Assembly: GCF_021654455.1 (NCBI RefSeq)
Contig: NZ_AP024276.1
Location: forward strand, 372,001 to 436,000
Direction of reading: 5' to 3'
DNA: 64,000 nt
Source: Streptococcus parasuis
Lineage (GTDB): Bacteria; Bacillota; Bacilli; Lactobacillales; Streptococcaceae
Shown: in pieces, positions 33,455-42,930 of the stretch
Layout of the letters: every line of letters starts with the position of its first letter
How positions within the stretch are numbered: position 1 is the stretch's first letter
The notes under the pieces: model-generated
Seen by the model: only the letters and a program-made list of their open reading frames with translations
Database searches by the model: none
Told to the model about the DNA's origin: nothing
Program-made: the position numbers and the translations under genes

Positions 33455-36277
33455 TTGTCTAAGAAGAGATTGAATGAAATCGCCCGAGAAATAGGCGTCA
33501 GCAGCAAGGAAGTTGTTGCTAAGGCTCAAGAATTGGGATTTGATGTAAAAAGCCACGCTTCTAGTGTGGATGATGCAAGTGCAAAACGTCTGGCGGAAAG
33601 TTTTAGAGCGCAGCAACCAGTCCAAGCTAATTCTGTAGAAGCAGTTACTCGAGTTGCGGAAGCACCAAAAGTAGAAACTGCAAAAGTAGAAAAAGTCGCT
33701 ACTTCAGAGCCAGTATCAAAAGAAGTGCCTAAAGCAACAGGTACACAAACTACTGCGCACCGACCACAGAGTCGCAACTTTAAAGCTGAGCGTGAAGCAC
33801 GTGCTAAAGAACAAGCTGCTAGACGAGCTCAAGGCCAACAAGGAAAAGCTGGTCAACAAGCTAAGAATGGTCAAGAACGTCGCGATAACCGTCAACAGGG
33901 TCAAGGACGACCAAATAATGAACGAAATGATCGCCGTGAACCACGTCGCGACAAGCGAACAGAAGATCGGAAGGAAAACCGTTTTGCTGACCGACGTGAA
34001 GGACGAGATAATCATCGTCAGGACAACCGGTCCGGTCAACAGAATGGGTTCGGCCGTAAAGAAGAAGTCAAAAAGGTTGAGACACCTAAGATTGATTTCA
34101 AAGCCCGTGCAGCTGCTCTAAAAGCAGAGCAGAATGCAGAATATGCTCGTACTAGTGAAGAACGATTCCGTCAGGCTCAAGAAGCTAAGAAGCAACCTAA
34201 GAAGCCAAAAGAAATTAAGTTCGAAGAACCGGTTGTAGAAAGCAAACCATTTGTGAAACCTACACCAGTTGAAACAGTATCAGAGCAAGTGGCAGAAACT
34301 ACTGTAGATACCCGTCGTAAGAAACAAGCTCGACCAAATAAAAAACGTGACTTCATTGGTGACGAAGAAGATGGTCCTAGAAAACAACAAAGAAATCGAA
34401 ATAGTCAAAATCAAGTGAGAAATCAAAGAACAAGTAACTGGAATAACAACAAGAAAAACAAAAAAGGCAAGACAAATCAGCCTATTAAGCCTGTCACAGA
34501 ACGCAAGTTCCATGAATTGCCAACAGAGTTTGAATATACAGCTGGCATGACCGTTGCTGAGATTGCTAAACGGATCAAACGTGAGCCTGCTGAAATCGTG
34601 AAAAAACTCTTCCTTATGGGCGTAATGGCAACTCAGAACCAATCTCTTGATGGAGATACTATCGAGCTCCTCATGGTTGATTATGGTATTGAAGCGAAAG
34701 AAAAGGTTGAGGTCGATAACGCAGATATCGAGCGTTTCTTCGTAGAAGAAGGCTATCTTAATGAGGATGCAATGACAGAACGTCCACCGGTTGTGACCAT
34801 TATGGGACACGTTGACCATGGTAAAACAACCTTGTTGGATACCCTACGTAATTCTCGTGTGGCTACAGGGGAAGCTGGTGGTATCACACAGCATATCGGT
34901 GCCTACCAAATTGAGGAAGCTGGTAAGAAAATTACCTTCTTGGATACTCCAGGACACGCGGCCTTTACTTCTATGCGTGCGCGTGGTGCATCTGTTACAG
35001 ACTTGACTATTCTAGTCGTTGCTGCAGATGATGGTGTTATGCCACAAACAATTGAAGCAATCAATCACTCAAAAGCTGCGAATGTTCCAATTATTGTTGC
35101 CATCAACAAGATTGATAAACCAGGTGCTAATCCTGAGCGTGTGATTGGTGAATTGGCAGAACATGGAGTTATTTCAACTGCATGGGGTGGTGAATCTGAA
35201 TTTGTAGAAATCTCTGCCAAATTCAATCAAAATATTGATGAGTTGTTGGAAACAGTTCTGTTAGTTGCTGAAATTCAAGAACTGAAGGCAGATCCAACTG
35301 TACGCGCAATCGGTACAGTTATCGAAGCTCACTTGGATAAAGGAAAAGGTGCGGTTGCTACCCTACTAGTCCAACAAGGAACATTGAATGTGCAGGATCC
35401 AATTGTTGCAGGGAATACCTTTGGTCGTGTTCGTGCCATGACCAATGACCTTGGACGTCGCGTGAAGGTTGCTGGTCCATCTACACCTGTCTCTATCACA
35501 GGGTTGAATGAAGCACCGATGGCTGGTGATCATTTTGCAGTCTATGAAGATGAGAAATCTGCTCGTGCAGCTGGTGAAGAACGTGCAAAACGTGCCCTTC
35601 TCAAACAACGTCAAGCAACACAACGTGTTAGTCTTGAAAACCTCTTTGATACACTTAAAGCAGGTGAAGTTAAGTCTGTTAATGTCATCATTAAAGCTGA
35701 CGTACAGGGTTCTGTAGAAGCACTCGCATCATCACTTCAAAAAATTGAAGTAGAAGGTGTCAAAGTGAATATCGTCCATTCAGCAGTTGGTGCCATTAAT
35801 GAATCAGATGTCACTTTGGCTGCGGCATCCAATGCATTAATTATTGGTTTCAACGTTCGTCCAACCGCAGAAGCGCGCAGTCAAGCCGAAACAGACGATG
35901 TTGAAGTACGCCTTCATAGCATTATCTACAAGGTCATCGAAGAGATGGAAGATGCGATGAAAGGGATGCTTGATCCTGAATACGAAGAAAAAATCATTGG
36001 TGAAGCGATTGTACGTGAAACCTTTAAGGTATCTAAAGTTGGAACAATCGGTGGTTTCATGGTCGTTCGTGGTAAAGTTACCCGTGATTCAAGTGTTCGT
36101 GTTATTCGTGATGGAGTTGTTGTATTCGACGGTCAATTAGCAAGCTTGAAACATTATAAAGATGATGTGAAAGAAGTTGGTAATGCTCAAGAAGGTGGAT
36201 TGATGATAGAAAATTACAATGACTTGAAAGTTGATGATACGATTGAAGCCTATATTATGGAAGAAATCAAAAAATAA
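33455..36277 (+). CDS. infB: Translation initiation factor IF-2
   Basis: 940 aa from a TTG start (33455) with AGGAGG nine bases upstream. The first residues ([20 protein letters not shown]) are the IF2 N-terminal domain. A long, low-complexity region rich in Arg, Gln, Asn and Glu (about 100-340) follows. G domain: GHVDHGKTT near 451, DTPGH and NKIDK. Then domains II-IV that bind initiator tRNA. The linker is the variable part of the family. It delivers fMet-tRNA to the 30S subunit. Confidence 0.97.
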   Translation: MSKKRLNEIAREIGVSSKEVVAKAQELGFDVKSHASSVDDASAKRLAESFRAQQPVQANSVEAVTRVAEAPKVETAKVEKVATSEPVSKEVPKATGTQTTAHRPQSRNFKAEREARAKEQAARRAQGQQGKAGQQAKNGQERRDNRQQGQGRPNNERNDRREPRRDKRTEDRKENRFADRREGRDNHRQDNRSGQQNGFGRKEEVKKVETPKIDFKARAAALKAEQNAEYARTSEERFRQAQEAKKQPKKPKEIKFEEPVVESKPFVKPTPVETVSEQVAETTVDTRRKKQARPNKKRDFIGDEEDGPRKQQRNRNSQNQVRNQRTSNWNNNKKNKKGKTNQPIKPVTERKFHELPTEFEYTAGMTVAEIAKRIKREPAEIVKKLFLMGVMATQNQSLDGDTIELLMVDYGIEAKEKVEVDNADIERFFVEEGYLNEDAMTERPPVVTIMGHVDHGKTTLLDTLRNSRVATGEAGGITQHIGAYQIEEAGKKITFLDTPGHAAFTSMRARGASVTDLTILVVAADDGVMPQTIEAINHSKAANVPIIVAINKIDKPGANPERVIGELAEHGVISTAWGGESEFVEISAKFNQNIDELLETVLLVAEIQELKADPTVRAIGTVIEAHLDKGKGAVATLLVQQGTLNVQDPIVAGNTFGRVRAMTNDLGRRVKVAGPSTPVSITGLNEAPMAGDHFAVYEDEKSARAAGEERAKRALLKQRQATQRVSLENLFDTLKAGEVKSVNVIIKADVQGSVEALASSLQKIEVEGVKVNIVHSAVGAINESDVTLAAASNALIIGFNVRPTAEARSQAETDDVEVRLHSIIYKVIEEMEDAMKGMLDPEYEEKIIGEAIVRETFKVSKVGTIGGFMVVRGKVTRDSSVRVIRDGVVVFDGQLASLKHYKDDVKEVGNAQEGGLMIENYNDLKVDDTIEAYIMEEIKK

Positions 36278-36320
36278 GATCATTGAAGAACAGTTCATGA
36301 TTTATTCATCTTGATTTTTA

Positions 36321-36386
36321 TAAGACTGAGCTTCTGCCTAGCCTCGTCTTACTTGGATTATTCAAGCTGAGGCAACTCAGCTTTTC
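36321..36386 (+). promoter_or_regulatory. Possible attenuator between infB and rbfA
   Basis: AAGCTGAG-GCAA-CTCAGCTT-TT (36364-36385) is a terminator-like hairpin in the 133-bp gap. About 40 nt upstream, ACTGAGCTT (36325-36333) can pair with the same AAGCTGAG arm and would then release the hairpin. Upstream AAGAC...GTCTT also pairs. The arrangement could set rbfA expression relative to infB. Confidence 0.4.
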
Positions 36387-36410
36387 TATCCTGTTAGAAA
36401 GGAAAAGAAT

Positions 36411-36764
36411 ATGGCAAATCATTTTCGTACAGACCGTGTTGGGATGGAAATCAAGCGTGAAGTCAATGAGATTTTACAAAAGAAAGTCCGCGATCCCCGT
36501 GTGCAAGGTGTAACCATCACTGATGTTCAGATGGTTGGTGATTTATCAATGGCCAAAGTGTACTACACAATCATGAGTGACTTGGCTTCCGACAATCAAA
36601 AAGCACAAACTGGTTTGGAAAAAGCAACAGGAATAATAAAAAGGGAACTTGGTCGTATGTTGACACTTTATAAGATTCCTGATTTGGTGTTTGAAAAAGA
36701 TCAATCAATAGAGTATGGAAACAAAATTGATCAAATGCTCCGTGCTCTCGAACAGAAAGATTAA
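36411..36764 (+). CDS. rbfA: Ribosome-binding factor A
   Basis: 117 aa. KH-like fold: [19 protein letters not shown] at the start, [20 protein letters not shown] in the middle. It binds 16S helix 1 and helps mature the 30S subunit. Last gene of the operon, after a 133-bp gap with a possible attenuator, with AGAAAGGAAAAG as ribosome site and a terminator directly after the stop. Confidence 0.95.
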   Translation: MANHFRTDRVGMEIKREVNEILQKKVRDPRVQGVTITDVQMVGDLSMAKVYYTIMSDLASDNQKAQTGLEKATGIIKRELGRMLTLYKIPDLVFEKDQSIEYGNKIDQMLRALEQKD

Positions 36765-36765
36765 G

Positions 36766-36794
36766 AAAGTCGAATGGAAACATTCGGCTTTTTT
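36766..36794 (+). terminator. Terminator of rbfA
   Basis: AAAGTCGAATG-GAAA-CATTCGGCTTT with T-run, two bases after the stop codon. Confidence 0.9.
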
Positions 36795-36865
36795 GGGCTC
36801 TATTGAAATGATTTCAACGACCTAAAATATTTATAGAAATTAAAATAGTTTGCCGACAACCATTT

Positions 36866-37062
36866 ATACTCAATGAAAATCAAAATCAGACTTGCTCCAA
36901 AGGTTCGGGGAACCTTTGGAGGTTGGAAATAGTCGAACGTGTTCGTTTCGCTCTGATGCAGGTTACTATTTTGTTTCAAGGTAACAGGCTGAAAGGCTCC
37001 ACTGGAGCCTTTCACTCATCAAATCAAGTCAACAACGCCTGATTTTGATTTTCGAAGAGTAT
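36866..37062. repeat. BOX-like element with 23-bp terminal inverted repeats (family C)
   Basis: The left end ATACTCAATGAAAATCAAAA and the right end, read inward, ATACTCTTCGAAAATCAAAA differ at only three positions over 23 bp. The ends resemble boxA of pneumococcal BOX elements (ATACTCTTCGAAAATC). Inside are CTCCAAAGGTTC-GGG-GAACCTTTGGAG, then GTTGGAAATAG, CGAACGTGTTCG and GAAAGGCTCCACTGGAGCCTTTC hairpins. A partial inverted copy of the left end and first hairpin lies at 56860-56918. Confidence 0.7.
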
Positions 37063-37287
37063 TAGTCGAATTTTGTCCACTCTCCTCTCATCCATCAAGG
37101 TTTTTTACATTCGATTTTTTTCAAAGAGTTAAAATAGATTATTCGTACAATGGCATCCGACACTTTTTCTAAAAGTTGTAGTTCTAGTTTCTTTATGATT
37201 AAGTTATCCTAGTAGCAATATAGTTTTAAATGTACACTTGATAGAGCATGGTTTCGGCTAATCGAGATGGGAGAAAAATGGTGAGCG

Positions 37288-37316
37288 TTTACAAGCTTTT
37301 CTAAAGATGGTATACT
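37288..37316 (+). promoter_or_regulatory. Promoter of the first lipoprotein gene
   Basis: TTTACA (37288-37293), 17-bp spacer, TATACT (37311-37316), then AGGAGGAAGTTATG. The 225 bp between the BOX-like element and this promoter hold nothing recognised. Confidence 0.75.
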
Positions 37317-37346
37317 AATATAAAAGAGATTGCGTAGGAGGAAGTT

Positions 37347-38036
37347 ATGAAAAAGCTTATTAGTCGTATAATGTTGGTGTCCACGGTTGTGTTATTAGCA
37401 GCATGTCAATCCACTCAGACCAAGGAAGATGAAACTTCCAATACTAGTTCATCGAGCCAAGTTACAACTAGTTCGGACCAACAATCTACCCCAGAGTCTT
37501 CCTCAGAGCCTACATCTAGTTCAGACTCACAAACAGAAGCCACTTCTACAAATACACAGACGATACCGACTGTGTACCAGTCCGTTATCGATCGTTACCA
37601 AGCCAATTTAGGTCAGGTTTCTGAAGCGATTAATCAGGACGAGGTTAGTAGTTATCTAAGTTTACTGACGAGTCAAGGCCAAGAATACAGCGGAGCATTC
37701 TATAGCCTATACGATATTGATCAAGATGGGACAGAGGAATTGCTCTTAGCCTTGAATAAATCTGGTGACTATATCCTCATTGATCTTTACACACAGCTAT
37801 CTGGGGAGAGTTTCCGTTTAGTAGATAATTTCCGAAATATTGGATTTGAAATTGGGCCGGATGCCATTCTTCGTCCTTTACAGGATGGAACCTATTTATT
37901 TGAAGGGGGTGGAGTATACCGGATTTATCAGTACAATGCAATGATTCCAGGATTGAAACGGATTTCTGAATCGGATACTAATCCTGAAACATCCCCTTTA
38001 CTTGATTTATCAAGTTTGAATTGGGTTAACTTATAG
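37347..38036 (+). CDS. Putative lipoprotein, function unknown
   Basis: 229 aa. Type II signal peptide with lipobox LLAAC (Cys20). A Ser/Thr-rich, low-complexity linker follows (about 24-72), then a globular domain of about 155 residues. This contains YDIDQDGTEELLLAL, which looks like the FG-GAP/EF-hand-like calcium-loop phrase common in Gram-positive lipoproteins of unknown role. It should sit on the outer face of the membrane. It has its own promoter and terminator, so it is monocistronic. Confidence 0.75.
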   Translation: MKKLISRIMLVSTVVLLAACQSTQTKEDETSNTSSSSQVTTSSDQQSTPESSSEPTSSSDSQTEATSTNTQTIPTVYQSVIDRYQANLGQVSEAINQDEVSSYLSLLTSQGQEYSGAFYSLYDIDQDGTEELLLALNKSGDYILIDLYTQLSGESFRLVDNFRNIGFEIGPDAILRPLQDGTYLFEGGGVYRIYQYNAMIPGLKRISESDTNPETSPLLDLSSLNWVNL

Positions 38037-38056
38037 TGTAAAATAAGAATGGATAG

Positions 38057-38082
38057 AAGCTGGGGTTTCCAGCTTTTTTTTT
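38057..38082 (+). terminator. Terminator of the lipoprotein gene
   Basis: AAGCTGG-GGTTT-CCAGCTT followed by a run of eight or more T. Confidence 0.92.
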
Positions 38083-38095
38083 ATTTAAGTAGTAC

Positions 38096-38137
38096 TTTAA
38101 GTTTTCTTTTGGTAATCTTTAATCTTTCTTTTAGGTA
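38096..38137 (+). promoter_or_regulatory. Direct repeats upstream of the second lipoprotein gene
   Basis: TTTAAGTTTTCTTTTGGTA and TTTAATCTTTCTTTTAGGTA are offset by 22 bp, two helical turns. Such spacing is typical of OmpR-family response-regulator sites. The regulator is not known. It lies about 70 bp before the start codon at 38207. Confidence 0.35.
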
Positions 38138-38206
38138 GGGAAGGTAAACTAAGAGCATATCAGGAAGGCATCCCAAAACCTCCTAAGAAAGAAAAGGAAT
38201 CTATTT

Positions 38207-39370
38207 ATGAAAACAAATTTAAAAAAACTGCTTTATTCAGGTGTCACGTTGATGAGTATCGGTGTCTTGGCGGCATGTTCATCAACTTCTAGTTCAACGA
38301 CAACATCAAGTTCTAAAGCTACAAGTCAATCAAGTGCAGCAACTACTTCCAGCAATAGCACCTCATCTGACTCAAGTTCATCATCATCTTCGATTGACTG
38401 GTCAGCCCTTCCTACTACAGAAGTAACGCTTTCAAATGATGGATTGAAAATAACGGAAGGTGGAACCTATATTCTAACAGGTTCAACAACTGCAGGTATA
38501 ACGGTTGAAACAGATGCAAATGTCCGTATCATTTTAGCAGGTGCCGAGATTTCAAGCTCAGATACTGCCGCAATTAATGTTATTAGTGCAGATAATGTTG
38601 AATTAGAACTTCAAGATGGAACGACAAACACTGTGAAAGATACGAGCAATCACACTGATACAAATATTGAAGGTGCCATTCATGTTGAGGCAGATTTAAC
38701 CATTACGGGGAATGGTAGCCTGACAGTAGAAGGAAACTTTCAAGATGGTATTGTATCAACTGATGATCTAGTTATTGACGCAGGAAATATCACTGTTACA
38801 GCAGTAGATGATGGCATCCGTGGTAAAGATTCAATGACTATCAATGGTGGAACTATCACTGTAACAGCAGGTGGAGATGGTATCAAGTCAACCAATGATA
38901 CAGATACAACTAAAGGCTACACAACAATTACAGGTGGTGAAATTACTGTAAAAGCAGGAGATGATGGTATCAAAGCAGAAACAGCCTTGACAATTGACGG
39001 TGGCACAATTTCTGTACCAGAATCAGTAGAAGCCTTGGAAGGAACCAATATCACAATCAATGGTGGTACCATCGATGTATACGGATCGGATGATGCTATT
39101 AATGCGGCAAGTACAGCGTCATCAGATATCTTTATCAAGGTAACTGGTGGTGACTTGACAGTCGCTGTAGGTAGTGGGGATACGGATGCCTTTGATGCTA
39201 ATGGAGATATCTATATCTCCGGAGGTACAATTGATGTAACAGCTCCAACTTCAGCCTTTGACTTCGATGGAACTGCTGAATTGACAGGTGGTACTGTGAC
39301 AGTTAACGGTGAGCAGATTACTCAAATCACAGCAACAGGACCAGGTGCAGGTGGCCACGGTGGCTGGTAA
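38207..39370 (+). CDS. Carbohydrate-binding-domain lipoprotein with beta-helix-like repeats
   Basis: 387 aa. Lipobox VLAAC (Cys24), Ser/Thr linker (about 25-65), then repeats built of alternating strands with Gly-Gly-Thr turns (TINGGTITVTAGGDGIKSTN, ITGGEITVKAGDDGIKAE, TIDGGTISVPESVEALEG). They fit the DUF4353/carbohydrate-binding domain family, seen in many Firmicutes and often near CotH-type genes. The C-terminus is GPGAGGHGGW. Surface lipoprotein; ligand and role unknown. Confidence 0.8.
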   Translation: MKTNLKKLLYSGVTLMSIGVLAACSSTSSSTTTSSSKATSQSSAATTSSNSTSSDSSSSSSSIDWSALPTTEVTLSNDGLKITEGGTYILTGSTTAGITVETDANVRIILAGAEISSSDTAAINVISADNVELELQDGTTNTVKDTSNHTDTNIEGAIHVEADLTITGNGSLTVEGNFQDGIVSTDDLVIDAGNITVTAVDDGIRGKDSMTINGGTITVTAGGDGIKSTNDTDTTKGYTTITGGEITVKAGDDGIKAETALTIDGGTISVPESVEALEGTNITINGGTIDVYGSDDAINAASTASSDIFIKVTGGDLTVAVGSGDTDAFDANGDIYISGGTIDVTAPTSAFDFDGTAELTGGTVTVNGEQITQITATGPGAGGHGGW

Positions 39371-39390
39371 TTGATCGTCAAATTATAATA

Positions 39391-39424
39391 AAAAGGTCTG
39401 AGTTTTGAGAAACTCAGGCCTTTC
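39391..39424. terminator. Shared terminator between the lipoprotein and the TRIC gene
   Basis: AAAGGTCTGAGTTT pairs with AAACTCAGGCCTTT around TGAG. It serves the plus-strand lipoprotein gene; its right arm overlaps the last codons of the convergent gene. Confidence 0.8.
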
Positions 39425-40073
39425 GTTTTGTTTCCATATTTGGAAGATTGATTTTATATTTAATGACCAATAATCGAATGATTAAAGAAATGGCAAAAAT
39501 AGTGATGAAGGTTGGAATTTGTGGTAATCTCCAATCTACAACACAGAGATGATATAAGATACCAGAAAAGAGTGCTAACACAGCATAGACATCTTCCTTT
39601 AGGACAATCGGTGTCTCATTGACTAATAAATCACGAGCAATTCCGCCACCAACTCCTGTTAGAGCTGCTAAAATACCACTCGTTACGGCATTTAGTTGAA
39701 GTTCAACTCCTGTACTTGCTCCAATAAGGGCAAAAATGGATAAACCGACGGCATCGAAGATCAAATTAGTTTGGGATAGAAAATGAATCATCTTTTTATC
39801 AAGTGGTTTGTCCTGCCTTAGATTGATGACAATCAAGTACATCACAATAGCCACAACAAGAGATAAGTAGATAGCAGTCGGGTCGGTTAAGGCAGTCGGA
39901 ATCCTATTTGCCATTGTATCACGAATGATGCCACCACCAACAGCAGTAATGATGCTGAGGAGACTAATTCCAAAAATATCTAACTTTTTCTTGAAACCTT
40001 TTACTGCACCCGATACAGCAAAGGCAATTGTGCCAATATAGTTGCACATCATAAGAAACAAATCGAATTCCAT
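39414..40073 (-). CDS. TRIC-type cation channel family membrane protein
   Basis: 219 aa from the ATG at 40073, which follows AAGGAGGTG on the minus strand; the open frame extends upstream without a ribosome site. Two repeats of three membrane helices, each with the glycine-rich loop GGGIIRDT / GGGIARDLL, identify the YadS/UPF0126 family related to trimeric intracellular cation channels. A cation channel in the membrane is the likely role; the ion is not known. Convergent with the lipoprotein gene and divergent from pdhA. Confidence 0.85.
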   Translation of the reverse strand: MEFDLFLMMCNYIGTIAFAVSGAVKGFKKKLDIFGISLLSIITAVGGGIIRDTMANRIPTALTDPTAIYLSLVVAIVMYLIVINLRQDKPLDKKMIHFLSQTNLIFDAVGLSIFALIGASTGVELQLNAVTSGILAALTGVGGGIARDLLVNETPIVLKEDVYAVLALFSGILYHLCVVDWRLPQIPTFITIFAISLIIRLLVIKYKINLPNMETKRKA

Positions 40074-40176
40074 AAGCACCTCCTTTTCTATATTAACAGA
40101 AAGGAAAATGACTGACAAGACTCTTTTTGAGTTTGTGAAAAAAGTTTCAAACGAGACAGTTTGTCATTTGTTGAAA

Positions 40177-40214
40177 TTTGTGAAAAAACGCACGAAATAA
40201 AGGTTTTTCACAAA
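40177..40214. promoter_or_regulatory. Inverted repeat in the pdhA control region, Rex-like half sites
   Basis: TTTGTGAAAAA (40177) and its exact reverse complement TTTTTCACAAA (40204) are separated by 16 bp. A third half site, TTTGTGAAA, is at 40252, just before the -10 region (TATCATAAT near 40269). TTGTGAA is the half site of Rex, the NADH/NAD sensor, but the spacing is wider than the Rex consensus TTGTGAANNNNTTCACAA. Confidence 0.45.
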
Positions 40215-40307
40215 AATTTCTGCAAAAAGAAAACGGTTCAATTATTTGCCATTTGTGAAATATTGGTCTATCATAATACAGAAAGAGAAAAACCTTTGGA
40301 GGAAATT

Positions 40308-41276
40308 ATGGTATCTATCTCAAAAGAACAACACTTGGATATGTTCTTGAAAATGCAACAGATTCGTGATGTTGATATGAAATTAAATAAATTGGTGCGT
40401 CGTGGCTTTGTACAAGGAATGACCCACTTCTCAGTTGGTGAAGAAGCAGCTGCTGTTGGACCAATCGTTGGTTTGACTGATCAAGATATTATCTTTTCAC
40501 ATCACCGTGGTCATGGTCATGTTATTGCAAAAGGTATTGACATCAACGGTATGATGGCTGAACTTGCTGGTAAGGCAACTGGTACATCCAAAGGCCGTGG
40601 TGGCTCCATGCACTTGGCCAATGTTGAAAAAGGAAACTTTGGTTCAAACGGTATCGTCGGTGGTGGCTATGCCCTTGCAGTAGGAGCGGCTCTCACACAA
40701 CAATACCTTGGGACAGATAATATCGTTATCGCCTTCTCAGGTGACTCAGCAACAAACGAAGGCTCATTTCATGAGTCAATGAACCTGGCGGCTGTCTGGA
40801 ATTTACCAGTTATATTCTTTATTACAAATAACCGATATGGTATCTCAACAGACATTTCTTATTCAACAAAAATTCCTCACCTCTACCAACGTGCGGCAGC
40901 ATACGGTATTCCAGGTCACTATGTTGAAGATGGTAATGACGTCATTGCTGTTTATGAAAAAATGCAAGAAGTAATTGAGTATGTTCGTGCAGGAAATGGC
41001 CCAGCGATGGTGGAGGTTGAATCGTATCGCTGGTTTGGACATTCGACAGCTGATGCCGGAGCCTACCGTACAAAAGAAGAAGTTGCAGCTTGGAAAGCAA
41101 AGGATCCACTTAAGAAATACCGTACATATTTGACCGAAAACAAGATTGCAACAGATGAAGAATTAGATGCAATTGAAACACAAGTTGCTGAACAAGTTGA
41201 GGCTGCTGTGAAATTTGCACAAGAAAGTCCAGATCCAGATATTTCAATCGCATACGAAGACGTGTTTGTAGATTAA
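40308..41276 (+). CDS. pdhA: Pyruvate dehydrogenase E1 component, alpha subunit
   Basis: 322 aa from the ATG at 40308 (GGAGGAAATTATG); the frame is open upstream but that stretch is the promoter region. Thiamine diphosphate-binding motif GDSATNEGSFHES...NN, substrate region HHRGHGH, and the phosphorylation-loop-like FGHSTADAGAYRT. With PdhB it decarboxylates pyruvate and passes the acetyl group to E2 lipoate. First gene of pdhABCD; followed by 538 bp of repeats before pdhB. Confidence 0.95.
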   Translation: MVSISKEQHLDMFLKMQQIRDVDMKLNKLVRRGFVQGMTHFSVGEEAAAVGPIVGLTDQDIIFSHHRGHGHVIAKGIDINGMMAELAGKATGTSKGRGGSMHLANVEKGNFGSNGIVGGGYALAVGAALTQQYLGTDNIVIAFSGDSATNEGSFHESMNLAAVWNLPVIFFITNNRYGISTDISYSTKIPHLYQRAAAYGIPGHYVEDGNDVIAVYEKMQEVIEYVRAGNGPAMVEVESYRWFGHSTADAGAYRTKEEVAAWKAKDPLKKYRTYLTENKIATDEELDAIETQVAEQVEAAVKFAQESPDPDISIAYEDVFVD

Positions 41277-41385
41277 GTAACGAGAACGTTAAAAGGACAC
41301 AGCGAAAATAGGAAATCAGCCAAGGAAATTGGGATTTCCTGCTGATTTATCTTTTTCGCACAGTCCTTAGTTCGAGTACAATTCT
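41277..41385 (+). repeat. Palindromic intergenic repeat (family A) directly after pdhA
   Basis: It begins at the pdhA stop with GTAACGAGAACGTTAAAAGG, has arms GCGAAAATAGGAAATCAGC and GCTGATTTATCTTTTTCGC (near-perfect pairing), a central hairpin AGGAAAT-TGGG-ATTTCCT and ends CGAGTACAATTCT. The stem sequence differs from the rRNA copies, while the outer blocks are kept. Confidence 0.75.
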
Positions 41386-41394
41386 AACTAAGTT

Positions 41395-41551
41395 GTGAGG
41401 TCGTCTAAAAAACGACTGAAAAATAGGGAACTGACACAGTGTGCTTGCACACAAGGAAGTTCGCACCTAAAGGTAGCCACATCCGTAATTCAGCTGAAGC
41501 TGAAACGGTTGCGTCTCTTTTTTCCGAGTTTTTAGACCGAACACAATTCTA
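41395..41551 (+). repeat. Longer relative of the family A repeat in the pdhA-pdhB gap
   Basis: Outer arms CGTCTAAAAAACGACTGAAAAATAGG and CCGAGTTTTTAGACCGAACACAATTC bracket hairpins GTGTGC-TT-GCACAC and TTCAGCTGAAGCTGAA. The right end repeats the ACAATTCTAA end of the previous copy, so two members stand in tandem. Confidence 0.55.
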
Positions 41552-41591
41552 AGGTGCCTCAAGCTGAGGCTATAAACAATTATAGTCTTTT

Positions 41592-41732
41592 AGTTTGCTT
41601 TTAGTACTAGGCATCGAGCCGCAGGCATAACTGAAGTTAGGCAAGGCGAGTTCAAACAATCTAGTGGAGTGTTTGAAGTTGGAAATAAGGAAACAGAGTT
41701 TCCTCTTACGTCGAAGTAATAAAAGAAAAACT
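41592..41732. repeat. MITE-like element (family B), copy 1
   Basis: Ends AGTTTGCTTTTAGTACT and, read inward from the right, AGTTTTTCTTTTATTACT are imperfect terminal inverted repeats. Inside: a TTCAAACA...TGTTTGAA hairpin, GTTGGAAATAAGG, and AGGAAAC-AGA-GTTTCCT. A second copy in opposite orientation lies at 46467-46662, so the pair flanks pdhB-pdhC-lpdA. Confidence 0.6.
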
Positions 41733-41814
41733 AAATGACGAAATATTGTGGTAATTGATTGATTTTCGTTAGTACAGTAAAAGTAAATTGATATAAGTAG
41801 GAGAAATTGTAAAA

Positions 41815-42810
41815 ATGGCTGAAACAAAAGTAATGGCCTTGCGTGAAGCGATTAACTTGGCTCAGAGCGAAGAAATGCGTAAGGATGAAAAAGTATTCTT
41901 GATGGGGGAAGACGTCGGTATCTACGGCGGTGACTTCGGTACATCTGTTGGTATGTTGGACGAATTCGGTCCAAAACGTGTTCGCGATACGCCTATCTCT
42001 GAGGCAGCAATCGCTGGTTCTGCGGTTGGTGCGGCTCAAACAGGTCTTCGTCCAATCGTTGACTTGACTTTCATGGACTTCATCACAATTGCCCTTGATG
42101 CGATTGTTAACCAAGCGGCTAAAACCAACTATATGTTTGGCGGTGGTTTGAAAACGCCTGTAACCTTCCGTGTGGCATCTGGTTCAGGTATCGGTTCAGC
42201 GGCACAGCACTCACAATCTCTTGAAGCTTGGTTGACTCACATTCCAGGTATCAAAGTTGTTGCACCTGGTACAGCTAACGATGCAAAAGGTCTTTTGAAA
42301 TCATCTATCCTTGACAACAACCCAGTTATCTTCTTGGAACCAAAAGCTCTTTACGGTAAAAAAGAAGAAGTGAACTTGGATCCTGATTTCTACATTCCAC
42401 TTGGTAAAGGTGAAATCAAACGTGAAGGTACTGATGTAACTATCGTTTCATACGGTCGTATGTTGGAACGTGTTTTGAAAGCAGCTGAAGAAGTGGCTGC
42501 AGATGGCATCAGTGTAGAAGTGGTAGACCCACGTACCCTTATCCCATTGGATAAAGAATTAATCATCGAATCTGTGAAGAAAACTGGTAAGGTTATCTTG
42601 GTCAACGATGCTTACAAAACAGGTGGTTTCATCGGTGAAATCGCATCAATCATCACAGAAAGCGAAGCATTTGACTACTTGGATGCACCAATCATCCGTA
42701 TCGCTTCAGACGATGTACCAGTTCCTTACGCAAACATTCTTGAAAATGCAGTATTGCCAAACGTAGAGAAAATCAAAGTGGCAATTTATAAGCAAGTAAA
42801 CAAGGGCTAA
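41815..42810 (+). CDS. pdhB: Pyruvate dehydrogenase E1 component, beta subunit
   Basis: 331 aa. Transketolase-like pyrimidine-binding domain (about 5-180; GEDVGIYGGDFGTSVGML, then LRPIVDLTFMDF) and C-terminal domain (about 195-325; GRMLERVLKAAEEV). Highly biased, optimal codons. AGGAG 11 bases before the ATG is the ribosome site, unlike pdhC and lpdA, which have none close to the start. It pairs with PdhA. Confidence 0.96.
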   Translation: MAETKVMALREAINLAQSEEMRKDEKVFLMGEDVGIYGGDFGTSVGMLDEFGPKRVRDTPISEAAIAGSAVGAAQTGLRPIVDLTFMDFITIALDAIVNQAAKTNYMFGGGLKTPVTFRVASGSGIGSAAQHSQSLEAWLTHIPGIKVVAPGTANDAKGLLKSSILDNNPVIFLEPKALYGKKEEVNLDPDFYIPLGKGEIKREGTDVTIVSYGRMLERVLKAAEEVAADGISVEVVDPRTLIPLDKELIIESVKKTGKVILVNDAYKTGGFIGEIASIITESEAFDYLDAPIIRIASDDVPVPYANILENAVLPNVEKIKVAIYKQVNKG

Positions 42811-42930
42811 AGACAAAATGGAAGGACGGGCAACCGTCCTAACCCTGTTTGAAGGAATGTATGAAAAGAATTGACCTGGTTCAATGAATATCATTGGAGT
42901 CGGTTCTTAGATAACGTAAGAAATTGAAAG

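Noticed and set aside
40161..40307. N-terminal extension of pdhA
   Set aside because: The stretch covers the promoter and operator-like repeats; the ATG at 40308 has GGAGG and fits family length.
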